Shown here: positions 7,724-16,986 of the stretch, in pieces
Layout: every line of letters starts with the position of its first letter
Numbering within the stretch: position 1 is the first letter of the stretch
Assembly (NCBI GenBank): GCA_051873875.1
Contig: JBJEFI010000152.1
Location: 18,313 to 82,312, forward strand
Source: JBJEFI01 sp051873875
Lineage (GTDB): Bacteria > Bacillota > Bacilli > Bacillales > Bacillaceae_G
DNA length: 64,000 nucleotides
Direction: 5' to 3'
The notes under the pieces: generated by a model
Database searches by the model: none
Told to the model about the DNA's origin: nothing
Seen by the model: the letters and a program-made list of their open reading frames with translations, nothing else
Program-made: the position numbers and the translations under genes

Positions 7724-8573
7724 ATGTTTACAAAAAATAGAATAAGTTTTATAGAAAAGCCAATTTTGTATTTAAATTTGTTTTTTTGCATTATAAAGTA
7801 CCTTTTTGATACGTGTAAAAATTTTTGTAGCTACTTAATTCTTATTTGAAATTTCATCACAAATCAGAATGAATTACATCGGTAATTTTTTTAGTTAATG
7901 TCTGCATCATCTTAAGAAATTCTTCATAAATTTCCTACCCATTCCTTAAGATTATCCTTATACAATAAGCATGACTAGTCAACAAAACTGCAGGATCAAG
8001 AAAGTTACTGTGGTTAACAATACGTATCGTTATTTATTTTGCTTGTTTTCGTATTATTTTGGGAAACAAAATAGATTAGACGATTTTATAAGCTAAATTT
8101 TGGAGTTGACTATATATGTGTAATTGCGAGTAGTTCATAATCTACCTTTAAAACATGAATAATTTGAGTTTTGTTAAAAATATGAATTTAGTATTCAACT
8201 AAAGTGGGGAAAGGAATATAAATTTTTTTAATTAAGTAAAACTTTTCAGATAACTAATGCGTCTAACTTATGTAAGCAATAGGGAGTGAATGGAGAAAGT
8301 AAATAGTAGATGGCTAAATTTTTATCCAAAAGGGTCATTATTAAATCTACATAGGATGAGTAAAGTTCTTCATGTAATTAATAAATTACTAATATAGAAG
8401 TAGTAAGAAGGGTATATGTTAGGTAGAGTGAATAATGTTCCTTTTGTTTTCTATTCTCTATAATGATGATTGGGAATGATTTTGATCATATAATTTTAAA
8501 ATAATTAACGACTTCTTTTGTGTAAGAAAATAAGTCTGAAAAAATGTTATTTTTAAAAAAATCAAAAAAATAA
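7724..8573. other. 850-base AT-rich non-coding stretch
   Basis: No convincing gene is seen on either strand. One 35-codon frame (8290-8397) follows a GGGAG, but has no recognisable product and no neighbours to support it. The stretch separates the tRNA unit from the dlt operon and may hold distal regulatory sites or decayed sequence that I cannot identify. Confidence 0.5.
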
Positions 8574-8602
8574 TTGAAAAATTCTAAGGAAACTCTAATA
8601 AT
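8574..8602 (+). promoter_or_regulatory. Candidate promoter of the fmtA-like/dlt operon
   Basis: TTGAAA (8574-8579) and AATAAT (8597-8602) are spaced by 17 bases and lie about 30 bases before the first start codon. Confidence 0.5.
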
Positions 8603-8633
8603 AGTAGTTAGACTGATTTAAGGATGGGGAAAA

Positions 8634-9818
8634 ATGAAAAAAATTGCCGGCTTTCTTTTAGTCTGTATACTGTGTAGTGGTATCTTGTTAGTCAAGTATA
8701 AAAGTGAAGTATATGCAATGCTAATGGTTGGAAGTAATAGTTTAAAAGAAATGTATTTCCAAGAGAAGGATACGGTTAAGCTACTTGAACAGGAAAAGCC
8801 ATTGTCACCACCCTTAAATAAGCCGAATGAACGATTGGTTGAGAAAGAAGAGCCTATACCTAATCAAGATGAACAAGATCTAGCCACCACTCAAGCAATC
8901 GATCAATATTTGCAATCGAAGCATTACAATGGTGTTGCTTACGTTCTTCATCAAGGAAAAGAGTTATTAAAACAAAGCTATGGATATTCTAACTTTGATA
9001 CGAATGAAGTATTAGATGTAGAGAGGCCGTTTCCGATGGCATCTGTTAGTAAATATGTGGTTGCAATCAGTATTTTGCAGCTAAAAGAAAAAGGACTGTT
9101 ATCTACTTCGGATAAATTATCCAAGTACTATCATACATCGTCTGCAAAAGGAAAAATTGAGATAAAGCAATTATTAAATCATACAAGTGGTATTGTAGGT
9201 GGAGAACTTAATAGAACGGATAAAATGAATAAGTGGCAGTTAGTTAAAGCTGTGTTAAATGCACCTTTAAAAGCAGACCCGGGAACAAAGTGGATTTATT
9301 CAGATGGAAACTATATTCTTTTATCAGGAATTATAGAGAAAGTATCGAAGCAAAATTTAGAAGAATATGTTAATCAGAATATATTTAATCCACTACAAAT
9401 TCACAGTGCTTATTATGAACACGGTAATTATGCTACTATGCAGTCCGAGAAAAAAGGAAAGGTAATTGAAGGACTAATATTATCGAAATATTTTGGTTGT
9501 GGTAATTTAATCATTAATGCGGAAGATTTAGCAAAATTAAATAATGGTTTAACGACAGGAAAATTAGTAACTGCAAAAACAGTAGTAGAAATGGAACGAC
9601 CAAGTCCGCCTTCTCGTAGATATGGATACGGCTTTTATAATATGAACACTTATTTTTATAATCATGGTGTTTATGGAAAATCAGGATTTGATGCAATGAA
9701 CTTATTTACAAACAAAGGAGATCAAGTAATTTTATTTACAAATAAAAGAAGCGAGATTGATACAGTTAAAATGGCAGAAGAGATTTTTGAAATGATCAAT
9801 TCATTAAAGGAGGAATAA
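8634..9818 (+). CDS. FmtA-like/class C beta-lactamase-fold serine hydrolase
   Basis: This 394-aa protein has an N-terminal membrane anchor (residues 5-20), a charged linker, and a beta-lactamase/transpeptidase-like domain. It has a Ser-x-x-Lys motif (S137-V-S-K140 in MASVSK), a Tyr222-Ser-Asp second motif in YSDGNY, an LLNHTSG block and a C-terminal HGVYGKSG region. Relatives include D-Ala-D-Ala carboxypeptidases, esterases and staphylococcal FmtA, which removes D-alanine from teichoic acids. It ends two bases before dltX, and the dltX ribosome binding site overlaps its end, so it is the first gene of the dlt operon. A role in cutting or remodelling D-alanyl esters is inferred from this linkage. 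It could also be a low-molecular-weight PBP. Confidence 0.88.
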   Translation: MKKIAGFLLVCILCSGILLVKYKSEVYAMLMVGSNSLKEMYFQEKDTVKLLEQEKPLSPPLNKPNERLVEKEEPIPNQDEQDLATTQAIDQYLQSKHYNGVAYVLHQGKELLKQSYGYSNFDTNEVLDVERPFPMASVSKYVVAISILQLKEKGLLSTSDKLSKYYHTSSAKGKIEIKQLLNHTSGIVGGELNRTDKMNKWQLVKAVLNAPLKADPGTKWIYSDGNYILLSGIIEKVSKQNLEEYVNQNIFNPLQIHSAYYEHGNYATMQSEKKGKVIEGLILSKYFGCGNLIINAEDLAKLNNGLTTGKLVTAKTVVEMERPSPPSRRYGYGFYNMNTYFYNHGVYGKSGFDAMNLFTNKGDQVILFTNKRSEIDTVKMAEEIFEMINSLKEE

Positions 9819-9820
9819 CA

Positions 9821-9979
9821 ATGAAGAGATTGTTTACACATATACATTCTTTTTATCAAAAAGCAGCTGTTCAATTCTTTTTACGAACAACGTACTATTT
9901 GCTTATTTTATTAGCTTTGTTATGGCTATATGGTTTTAAAGATACAAATACAAGTACGTTTATTTATAATGACTTTTAA
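9821..9979 (+). CDS. dltX: DltX, small membrane protein for D-alanylation
   Basis: This 52-aa protein (MKRLFTHIHSFYQKAAVQFF...) has one transmembrane segment (LLILLALLWLYGF) and a conserved-looking FIYNDF C-terminus. That is the hallmark of DltX proteins encoded just before dltA. DltX helps transfer D-alanine from DltC to lipoteichoic acid across the membrane. AGGAGG precedes the ATG, and dltA follows after 11 bases. Confidence 0.9.
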   Translation: MKRLFTHIHSFYQKAAVQFFLRTTYYLLILLALLWLYGFKDTNTSTFIYNDF

Positions 9980-9990
9980 GGTGGGAGAAT

Positions 9991-11505
9991 ATGTTGATTT
10001 TAACTGAAATGAAGAAATGGTCAGAAGTTACACCTGAACAGCTTGCATTCACTTCTAGGCTTGGTAACATTACGTACAAAGCCTTATGGGAGAAATCAGA
10101 TTTAATAGCCAACTTTCTTATCAAAAAAGGGATAAAGAAGGAAGCTGTTATTATATATGGACATATGGAACCAGACATGCTTGTGGCTTTTTTAAGCTGT
10201 TCCAAATCAGGGAATGCGTATATCCCAATTGATACATCTTTTCCTCTTGATAGATTGGAAAAAATTATTGTGAATTCGCAAACACGTCTTGTCATTACAA
10301 TGGAACCTATTTTGTTACCACAAACAGAAGGTGTAGAAATTGTGTGTATCAAAGAGTTATATGAAGAAGTACCAAAACAAATAGTAGAAGTAGAAGCGTC
10401 AACGTATGTAAAAGGGCATGATAATTACTATATTATTTATACATCTGGCAGTACAGGTGAGCCAAAGGGTGTTCAAATTTCCCATGATAATTTAGTTAGT
10501 TTTGTAAGTTGGATGAGAAAAGAGATGGTTGAGAATGAAGGGCAAATCTTTTTGAATCAAGCCCCATTTTCTTTTGATTTATCTGTTATGGACATCTATC
10601 CATGTTTGGTATCAGGTGGCACATTGGTTGGAGTTGATAAAGGGTTACTTACAAACCCAAAAGAATTATTTCCATATTTAGAGAATAGTAGTTTACAAGT
10701 GTGGACATCTACTCCTTCTTTTATGGAAATGTGCTTAAGCAATCGAGAATTTAATGGTGACAACTTGCCCCATTTGCATACATTTTTATTTTGTGGAGAA
10801 ATTTTAACGAATAATTGTGCGGGTCAGTTGTTGGAACGTTTCCCTAATGCAGCGATTTACAATACGTATGGACCTACAGAAGCAACAGTAGCATTTACGT
10901 CTATTCAAATTACAGAAGAGATTTTGCATGCCCATCATACATTACCAATTGGTTATCCAAAGGATGATGGTCAAGTGGAAATTGTAGATGCAAATGGTGT
11001 ACCAGTAGTTGAAGGGGAAAAAGGAGAATTTGTGTTAATTGGCCCCAGTGTAAGCAAAGGTTATTTATTTAATGAGGAAAGAACAGAAAAAGCATTCATG
11101 AAAATAAATGAGATGCAAGCATATCGTACAGGTGATGCGGGTTATCGTAAAAATGGACTGTTATTTTACGGTGGTCGAATGGATTTCCAAATTAAATTAA
11201 ATGGTTATCGAATTGAGTTAGAAGATATTGAAAATAATTTATGTTCTACTTCCCTTATTCGAAGTGCAATTGTTATTCCAATTGAAAAAGATGGCAAGTA
11301 CGAGTATTTAACAGCTTATGTTGTGGTAAAGGAACATGAATTTGATAAAGAATTTAGATTAACATCGGCGATAAAGAAAGAATTAGGACTAAGAATTCCT
11401 GCTTACATGATTCCTAGAAAGTTTGTTTATGTAGATGCGCTACCGATGACCCAAAATGGAAAAGTGGATCGAAAACGAATGATAGCTGAGGTTGTAACCG
11501 TATGA
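9991..11505 (+). CDS. dltA: D-alanine--D-alanyl carrier protein ligase DltA
   Basis: This 504-aa adenylation enzyme activates D-alanine with ATP and loads it onto the phosphopantetheine arm of DltC. It shows the P-loop YTSGSTGEPKG (residues 150-160), the core motifs YNTYGPTEAT, YRTGDAGY and GRMDFQIKLNGYRIEL, and the catalytic lysine near the C-terminus in MTQNGKVDRK. It is cytosolic and of normal length. Its last codons overlap the dltB start by four bases. Confidence 0.97.
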   Translation: MLILTEMKKWSEVTPEQLAFTSRLGNITYKALWEKSDLIANFLIKKGIKKEAVIIYGHMEPDMLVAFLSCSKSGNAYIPIDTSFPLDRLEKIIVNSQTRLVITMEPILLPQTEGVEIVCIKELYEEVPKQIVEVEASTYVKGHDNYYIIYTSGSTGEPKGVQISHDNLVSFVSWMRKEMVENEGQIFLNQAPFSFDLSVMDIYPCLVSGGTLVGVDKGLLTNPKELFPYLENSSLQVWTSTPSFMEMCLSNREFNGDNLPHLHTFLFCGEILTNNCAGQLLERFPNAAIYNTYGPTEATVAFTSIQITEEILHAHHTLPIGYPKDDGQVEIVDANGVPVVEGEKGEFVLIGPSVSKGYLFNEERTEKAFMKINEMQAYRTGDAGYRKNGLLFYGGRMDFQIKLNGYRIELEDIENNLCSTSLIRSAIVIPIEKDGKYEYLTAYVVVKEHEFDKEFRLTSAIKKELGLRIPAYMIPRKFVYVDALPMTQNGKVDRKRMIAEVVTV

Positions 11506-12650
11506 TTCCTTATGCAGATTTTTATTATTTCATTTTATTACTTCTTCTTTTATTACCGACTATTATTGGTGGGTTAAAAGGGGAGCGAATGAAGGGATAT
11601 AACAGTGTACTTACCCTTGTCATATTAGGAATCATTTTTGGAAATAAGCCGATTCAGCTTTTTTCTTTGATTGGTTATGTAGTATGGCAACTTTTAATCG
11701 TTAAATTGTATTTATCTTATCGCCAAAAGAAAAATGAAGGGACTATTTTTTACGGTGCTGTTATCATAGCTATACTTCCATTAGCTGCCGTTAAAATTGT
11801 TCCTGTTTTACAGCCAAATACGGTTATTGGTTTTTTAGGAATTTCTTATTTAACGTTTAAGGCAGTGCAAGTAATTATTGATATTCGTGATGGGTCATTA
11901 AAGCAACTACAACTATCTGAATATCTTTATTTTCTCTTATATTTTCCGACGATTACATCCGGACCAATTGATCGATTTAAGCGATTTAAGAAAGATTATG
12001 ACCAGCAACTAACAGGTGTACAGTATCAACAATACTTATATGATGGTATAAATAAATTATTTTTAGGATTTATATATAAGTTTATTTTAGGGTATTTAAT
12101 TAATTTCTATATTCTTCAGTCTGCTTTTGTTGCTGAAGATACATTTTTATCGAAATTAGCATATATGTATGGGTACAGTTTTTATTTGTTTTTTGACTTT
12201 GCAGGTTATAGTGCTTTCGCAATTGGAATCAGCTATTTTATGGGGATAAAAACACCAGAAAACTTTAATAAACCATTTTTAAGTAAAAATATAAAAGATT
12301 TCTGGAACAGATGGCATATGTCGTTATCTTTTTGGTTCCGCGACTATGTATATATGAGAATGGTCTTTTTCTTAACGAAAAAGAAAGTAATTAAAGACCG
12401 TTACCTTATTTCATATATTGGTTTTTTGACGCTCTTCTTGTTAATGGGCGTTTGGCATGGATTAACTTGGTACTATATTATATATGGCTTATATCATGCT
12501 TGTATGATTATAGGCTACGATTATTTTGAGCGAAAAAACAAAGTGCATAAGTTCTGGCCTAAAAATAAATTTACGTTAGTTGTAAGTACATTTATTACAT
12601 TTAACGTTGTTTGTTTTGGATTTTATATTTTCTCAGGACAACTATTTTAA
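11502..12650 (+). CDS. dltB: D-alanyl transfer protein DltB (MBOAT)
   Basis: This 382-aa polytopic membrane O-acyltransferase moves D-alanine from DltC to the outer face of the membrane. The MBOAT signature includes SGPIDRFKRFKKDY, DFAGYSAFAIGISYFMGI, NFNKPFLSKNIKDFWNRWH and the catalytic histidine in MGVWHGLTWYY. Many hydrophobic segments are spread over the length. It overlaps dltA by four bases, and dltC follows after 18 bases. Confidence 0.97.
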   Translation: MIPYADFYYFILLLLLLLPTIIGGLKGERMKGYNSVLTLVILGIIFGNKPIQLFSLIGYVVWQLLIVKLYLSYRQKKNEGTIFYGAVIIAILPLAAVKIVPVLQPNTVIGFLGISYLTFKAVQVIIDIRDGSLKQLQLSEYLYFLLYFPTITSGPIDRFKRFKKDYDQQLTGVQYQQYLYDGINKLFLGFIYKFILGYLINFYILQSAFVAEDTFLSKLAYMYGYSFYLFFDFAGYSAFAIGISYFMGIKTPENFNKPFLSKNIKDFWNRWHMSLSFWFRDYVYMRMVFFLTKKKVIKDRYLISYIGFLTLFLLMGVWHGLTWYYIIYGLYHACMIIGYDYFERKNKVHKFWPKNKFTLVVSTFITFNVVCFGFYIFSGQLF

Positions 12651-12668
12651 ATTAAAGGGGATAAGAAA

Positions 12669-12899
12669 ATGCGTGAAACAGTTTTAGCAATTTTAGAGGA
12701 AATTTGTCAAACAGATGAGGTAAGAAACGATTTAGATTTACAATTATTCGAAGAAGGATTATTAGATTCATTAGGCACTGTTACATTATTAGTAGAATTA
12801 GAGGAGAAATTAGACGTAATGGTAAGCATTTCTGACTTTGATCGTGAGGAGTGGGCAACACCAAACTTAATTATTGCTAAAGTAGAGGGATTAAAATGA
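12669..12899 (+). CDS. dltC: D-alanyl carrier protein DltC
   Basis: This 76-aa acyl-carrier-type protein carries the 4'-phosphopantetheine attachment serine in the motif EGLLDSLGTV (Ser34). It shuttles activated D-alanine from DltA to DltB. AAAGGGG precedes the ATG. Its stop overlaps the dltD start by four bases, typical of the operon. Confidence 0.96.
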   Translation: MRETVLAILEEICQTDEVRNDLDLQLFEEGLLDSLGTVTLLVELEEKLDVMVSISDFDREEWATPNLIIAKVEGLK

Positions 12900-14074
12900 A
12901 GCAGAAATTTGGTCCAATCTTAATTGCGACCATCCTTTTTTTGGTATTTTTATTTGCGCCAATTTCATGGTTTTATCCACTTATTTCGGATAAAAAAGTA
13001 GACAATGCAGCTGCATCTTTAAGACCTATTATGTTCCAAGGAGTAGCACTTCAGGAAAAAATGTGGCAATCAGATAAGTATTTACCAATGTATGGTTCAT
13101 CAGAGTTATCTCGCTTTGATGAATTTCATCCGTATAATTATTTCAAAATGACGGATCCATCAATTGCGCCATTTTTAATTGGGCGTGGTGGAATGCAATC
13201 GATTATTCATTATTTAAATCTTGCATCCATGTCAACAGAATTAAAAGATAAGAAAATGGTTTTTATTATTTCACCACAGTGGTTTCAACCAAAAGGGATA
13301 GATGATGCTCACTTTGCACCAAACTTTTCTAACCTACAAGCGTACCGTTTTGTTTTTAATAAAGATATCCCAAATAAACAGAAAAAATATATAGCAAAGC
13401 GCTTGCTATCATTTCAAATAGTCCAACAAGATAAAATATTAACAAATATGCTAGAAGGCATGAGTAAAAAAGCAGATACTGGCGATAAAATAAAAATGTA
13501 TGCCACAAAGCCTCTTGCGTATACGTATATGAAAGTATTAGAGCGAAAAGATTTGGTGCAATCCATCTTCCAAATTCAACCAAAGGAAATAAAGCATGCC
13601 AATAAAGATGTTGCTGACTTATCTTTTGATCAATTAAAGCACAAAGCAGAAAAGAAGGGAAGAATGGAAGCGTCTAATAATGAATTCCATGTATTAAATA
13701 CCTATTATAATAAAAAGTTGCATCCAAAGTTAGGGGAATTGCGTAATTATAATACGAATGGCTCTTATTTTAAATCGCCAGAATACAAGGATTTGCAGCA
13801 AATATTAGATTTCTTAAAAGCAAATAAGATGAAGGCATTGTTTGTATCGATTCCTGTTAATGGCTATTGGTATGACTATACAGGCTTTGCAAAAGATGAA
13901 AGAACGCGATACTATCAAAAGATTAATAAGAAAATTGTGCAAAATGGGTTTGAATTAGTTGATTATGCCGGTCATGAATATGATAAATATTTCTTGAGAG
14001 ATACGATTCATATTGGCTGGAAAGGTTGGACCTATATCGACGAAGATATTAAAAAGTTTTGCCAAACAAATTAA
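12896..14074 (+). CDS. dltD: DltD, D-alanyl lipoteichoic acid biosynthesis protein
   Basis: This 392-aa protein has an N-terminal membrane segment (PILIATILFLVFLFAPI) and an extracytoplasmic SGNH-like hydrolase/transferase domain. The catalytic serine lies in MYGSSELSRFDEFHPYN and the Asp/His pair in RDTIHIGWKGW near the C-terminus. DltD performs the last D-alanine transfer to lipoteichoic acid. It is the final gene of the operon, with a strong terminator four bases after the stop. Confidence 0.97.
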   Translation: MKQKFGPILIATILFLVFLFAPISWFYPLISDKKVDNAAASLRPIMFQGVALQEKMWQSDKYLPMYGSSELSRFDEFHPYNYFKMTDPSIAPFLIGRGGMQSIIHYLNLASMSTELKDKKMVFIISPQWFQPKGIDDAHFAPNFSNLQAYRFVFNKDIPNKQKKYIAKRLLSFQIVQQDKILTNMLEGMSKKADTGDKIKMYATKPLAYTYMKVLERKDLVQSIFQIQPKEIKHANKDVADLSFDQLKHKAEKKGRMEASNNEFHVLNTYYNKKLHPKLGELRNYNTNGSYFKSPEYKDLQQILDFLKANKMKALFVSIPVNGYWYDYTGFAKDERTRYYQKINKKIVQNGFELVDYAGHEYDKYFLRDTIHIGWKGWTYIDEDIKKFCQTN

Positions 14075-14077
14075 AAT

Positions 14078-14109
14078 AAAAAGGTATCCAATAGAATGGA
14101 TACCTTTTT
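14078..14109. terminator. Bidirectional terminator between dltD and the opposing small ORF
   Basis: The stem AAGGTATCCA/TGGATACCTT is flanked by A residues on the left and T residues on the right, so it can stop transcription from both sides. Confidence 0.85.
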
Positions 14110-14119
14110 GTTTTGTTAG

Positions 14120-14320
14120 TTACCATTTCTTTTTAATTAAATCTATTAAATAGTATAATTGGGCAATTAGAAATGAAAGGAGAATGATAATTAGTATTCC
14201 AAATATATAAACAACTTCCTCGGTAGGATCCCCGCTTCTCCCGAATAAAGCCCCCAAAATAAAAAAGAGAATAATGCTTATGATTCCAGTTAAAAAGAAA
14301 ATACTAATATACTTTGACAT
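14120..14320 (-). CDS. Small two-helix membrane protein, function unknown
   Basis: This 66-aa protein starts MSKYISIFF with GGGAGATTTT before the ATG. It has two hydrophobic segments, one at residues 5-26 and one around VVYIFGILIIILLSFLI, joined by a short polar loop (GRSGDPTEE), and ends in KKKW. I do not recognise a family. It is convergent with the dlt operon and shares its terminator. It is probably real because of the ribosome binding site and membrane-like composition. Confidence 0.6.
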   Translation of the reverse strand: MSKYISIFFLTGIISIILFFILGALFGRSGDPTEEVVYIFGILIIILLSFLIAQLYYLIDLIKKKW

Positions 14321-14523
14321 AAAATCTCCCATTCTCAAAACCAATAAAATGATGGCTCATATATAAATTTGTTAAAAGTACTAATTTTCCTTCATGTTTT
14401 ACTGAGTGAAATCAGTTTTTTCTAATTACATTCCTAAGGAAAAGAGGATTTTTATAGATAAATAAGATGGATAGTTTTATGAAAATAAGAAAAAATAAGA
14501 TAAAAACATCGGAGGCAAAATAA

Positions 14524-14552
14524 TTGACATTTTGCACTATATCTATTAAATT
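14524..14552 (+). promoter_or_regulatory. Candidate promoter of the tcyABC-like operon
   Basis: A perfect TTGACA (14524-14529) is followed after 17 bases by TAAATT (14547-14552), about 55 bases before tcyA. The -10 is weak, so the call rests mainly on the -35. Confidence 0.5.
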
Positions 14553-14605
14553 TAATCCATACTAAACTGCTCAGAATTATCGGGTTTGTTGGAGGGATAG
14601 AATAA

Positions 14606-15409
14606 ATGAAGAAATTGATGCTGTTTGTAAGTAGTTTGCTTTTAAGTACGAGTGTGCTTGTGGGATGTAGCGGAAAGAGCGAAAGTACACCGAAAAAAGA
14701 ATCGAAAGATATGTTAACAACGATAAAAGAAACAGGTGTATTAAAGGTTGGAACGGAAGGCACGTATCCACCGTTTACGTTTCATGATAAAAGTGGAAAA
14801 TTAACAGGATTCGATGTAGAAATTGTTGAGGAAATTGCAAAGCGTTTAAACGTAAAGGTTGAATTTGTAGAAACACAATGGGATTCTCTTTTTGCTGGCT
14901 TAGATGCGAAGCGCTTTGATATGATAGCTAATCAAGTTGGTATTCGTGAAGATCGAATTGCTAAATATGATTTTTCTAAAGCCTATATTAGTTCACCAGC
15001 TGCCCTTGTTACGTTAAAAGGCAATAAAAATATAAATAGTTTTAAAGACTTAAAAGGGAAGAAAACTGCCCAGTCGTTGACGAGTAACTATGCTGATCAG
15101 GCGAAATCTCTTGGCGCAGAAATTGTTGGTGTAGAAGGATTGAGCCAAGCAATTGGATTGCTAAAATCTAATCGTGCTGAAGCGACAATCAATGATCGTT
15201 TATCTATATTAGATTATTTAAAAACGAGTGGAGATAAAGAGATACAAATTGTTGAAATAGCAAATGAAAAAGCAGAAAGTGGTCTTTTATTCCGAAAAAA
15301 TAGCGGTGCAATTGTAGAAGAAGTAAACAAAGCATTAGATGCCATGGTGAAAGATGGTACCTATGCAAAAATTTCAGAGAAATGGTTTGGTGTCGATGTA
15401 TCTAAATAG
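14606..15409 (+). CDS. tcyA: Amino-acid (cystine-type) ABC transporter substrate-binding lipoprotein
   Basis: This 267-aa lipoprotein has a signal sequence ending LVGCSGKS (lipobox Cys21) and a periplasmic-binding-protein-3 domain. Characteristic stretches are LKVGTEGTYPPFTFHDKSGKLTGFDVE, WDSLFAGLDAKRFDMIANQVGIREDR and FKDLKGKKTAQSLTSNY. The set of three genes best resembles TcyA-TcyB-TcyC, the B. subtilis cystine importer, but ligand specificity cannot be read from sequence alone. Its end overlaps the permease start. Confidence 0.9.
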   Translation: MKKLMLFVSSLLLSTSVLVGCSGKSESTPKKESKDMLTTIKETGVLKVGTEGTYPPFTFHDKSGKLTGFDVEIVEEIAKRLNVKVEFVETQWDSLFAGLDAKRFDMIANQVGIREDRIAKYDFSKAYISSPAALVTLKGNKNINSFKDLKGKKTAQSLTSNYADQAKSLGAEIVGVEGLSQAIGLLKSNRAEATINDRLSILDYLKTSGDKEIQIVEIANEKAESGLLFRKNSGAIVEEVNKALDAMVKDGTYAKISEKWFGVDVSK

Positions 15410-16100
15410 TGTTGTTGTTCAAGATAAGAGCTTTCAAGACGTCGTAGATTTATTTGCGATGTCTTGGAAACCATTGCTAGAAGGAGCGTTCATGTATACG
15501 ATCCCCCTAGCAATTTTTTCATTTATTATTGGCTTAGTGTTAGCATTAATAGTAGCGCTAATGCGATTATCTAATGTAAAGATTCTTCGAGGAATTGCAA
15601 GGGTATATTTATCAATTATTCGTGGAACGCCTTTATTAGTACAATTATTTATTATTTTTTATGGATTGCCTAATTTAGGAGTTACCCTTTCACCATTTAT
15701 TTCGGCTATTTTTGCCTTTTCATTAAATGTAGGAGCTTATGCATCGGAAATTATTCGTTCGGCTATTGTTGCTGTACCAAAAGGGCAATGGGAAGCGGCT
15801 ACTGTTATTGGTATGAGTTATTATCAGACAATGCGAAAAATTATTTTACCTCAAGCGACAAGGTTGGCGGTTCCACCTTTGGCGAATACATTTATCAGTT
15901 TAGTCAAAGATACGTCGTTAGCTTCTTTAATTTTAGTAACAGAAATGTTTCGAAAAGCCCAAGAAATTGCTGCAACGACATATGAATTTTTACTTATTTA
16001 TTCGTTTGCCGCCTTTTTCTATTGGATTTTTTCTACAATTCTTTCCTTTGGACAAGATTATTTAGAAAATCGCTTAAGCAAACATCTTACAAGGGAGTAG
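15396..16100 (+). CDS. tcyB: Amino-acid ABC transporter permease (TcyB-like)
   Basis: This 234-aa His/Glu/Gln/Arg-family permease carries the conserved blocks SIIRGTPLLVQLFIIFYGLP and FSLNVGAYASEIIRSAI. It also has the EAA loop VPKGQWEAATVIGMSYYQTMRKIILPQA and LVKDTSLASLILVTEMF. Several transmembrane helices are evident. The ATG at 15396 lies inside the end of tcyA and gives an N-terminus like TcyB; an upstream in-frame start at 15354 would lie fully inside tcyA. Confidence 0.92.
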   Translation: MYLNSVVVQDKSFQDVVDLFAMSWKPLLEGAFMYTIPLAIFSFIIGLVLALIVALMRLSNVKILRGIARVYLSIIRGTPLLVQLFIIFYGLPNLGVTLSPFISAIFAFSLNVGAYASEIIRSAIVAVPKGQWEAATVIGMSYYQTMRKIILPQATRLAVPPLANTFISLVKDTSLASLILVTEMFRKAQEIAATTYEFLLIYSFAAFFYWIFSTILSFGQDYLENRLSKHLTRE

Positions 16101-16109
16101 GTGAAGCCG

Positions 16110-16853
16110 ATGTTAACTGTTTCTAACTTAAAGAAAACGTTTAAAAATCATCATGTTTTAAAAGGAATTGATTTTTCGATTCAAAAAGGTGAAGTTGTAT
16201 CTATTATTGGACCATCAGGTTCAGGGAAAACCACATTTTTAAGATGCTTAAATTATCTTGAACAGCCTGAAAGTGGCACAATTCAATTTCATAATCAAAC
16301 AATTGATTTTAGTAAGCCATTAGCAAAAGAACATTTAAGTAATCTTCGTCAATTATCAAATATGGTGTTTCAGCAATTCAACTTGTTTCCTCATTTAACT
16401 GTACTACAAAATGTAATGATACCTTTAACAGTTGTTGGAAAGATGAAGGAAGAACAAGCAAATGAAATAGCAACTCAATTATTAAAACAAGTAGGATTGG
16501 AAAATCATCTTCACCATTATCCAATTCAATTATCTGGTGGACAACAACAACGAGTAGGGATTGCTCGTGCTCTTGTAACAAAACCAGAGGTATTATTGTT
16601 AGATGAACCAACTTCTGCTTTAGATCCATTGCTTGTGAAAGATGTGTTAACTGTTATTCAACAATTGGCAACAGAAGGCAAGACAATGGTTATTGTGACA
16701 CATGAATTGCAATTTGCCTTTGACGTTTCTGATCGAATTATTTACATGGAGCAAGGAGAAATTATTGAAGAAGGAACGCCAACGCAATTATTGACAAATC
16801 CGAAAGATTTGCGAACAAAAGCTTTTTTAGAAAGTTATTTTCAGGCTAACTAA
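16110..16853 (+). CDS. tcyC: Amino-acid ABC transporter ATP-binding protein (TcyC-like)
   Basis: This 247-aa ATPase has Walker A GPSGSGKTT, a Q-loop in MVFQQFNLFPH, the signature LSGGQQQRVGIARAL, Walker B VLLLDEPTSALDP and the H-loop VTHE. It powers the importer formed with the two preceding genes. The ATG giving MLTVSNLKKTF matches family starts. A terminator follows, closing the three-gene operon. Confidence 0.93.
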   Translation: MLTVSNLKKTFKNHHVLKGIDFSIQKGEVVSIIGPSGSGKTTFLRCLNYLEQPESGTIQFHNQTIDFSKPLAKEHLSNLRQLSNMVFQQFNLFPHLTVLQNVMIPLTVVGKMKEEQANEIATQLLKQVGLENHLHHYPIQLSGGQQQRVGIARALVTKPEVLLLDEPTSALDPLLVKDVLTVIQQLATEGKTMVIVTHELQFAFDVSDRIIYMEQGEIIEEGTPTQLLTNPKDLRTKAFLESYFQAN

Positions 16854-16883
16854 CGCTATAAAAAATAAATAACGTATATAACT

Positions 16884-16915
16884 AAAAGAAGGTGTTTATT
16901 TACACCTTCTTTTTT
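16884..16915 (+). terminator. Terminator after tcyC
   Basis: The stem AAAAGAAGGTGT/ACACCTTCTTTT is followed by T residues. Confidence 0.85.
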
Positions 16916-16986
16916 GCCATGAAAACCTTTGTTGCATCATATACATATGAAAAGTAGTGAAATATGTGGACAAGGGGTGGCATCAA

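Noticed and set aside
8290..8397. 35-codon frame after GGGAG in the tRNA-dlt gap
   Set aside because: The product has no recognisable features, no neighbour supports it, and short frames are common in this AT-rich stretch.
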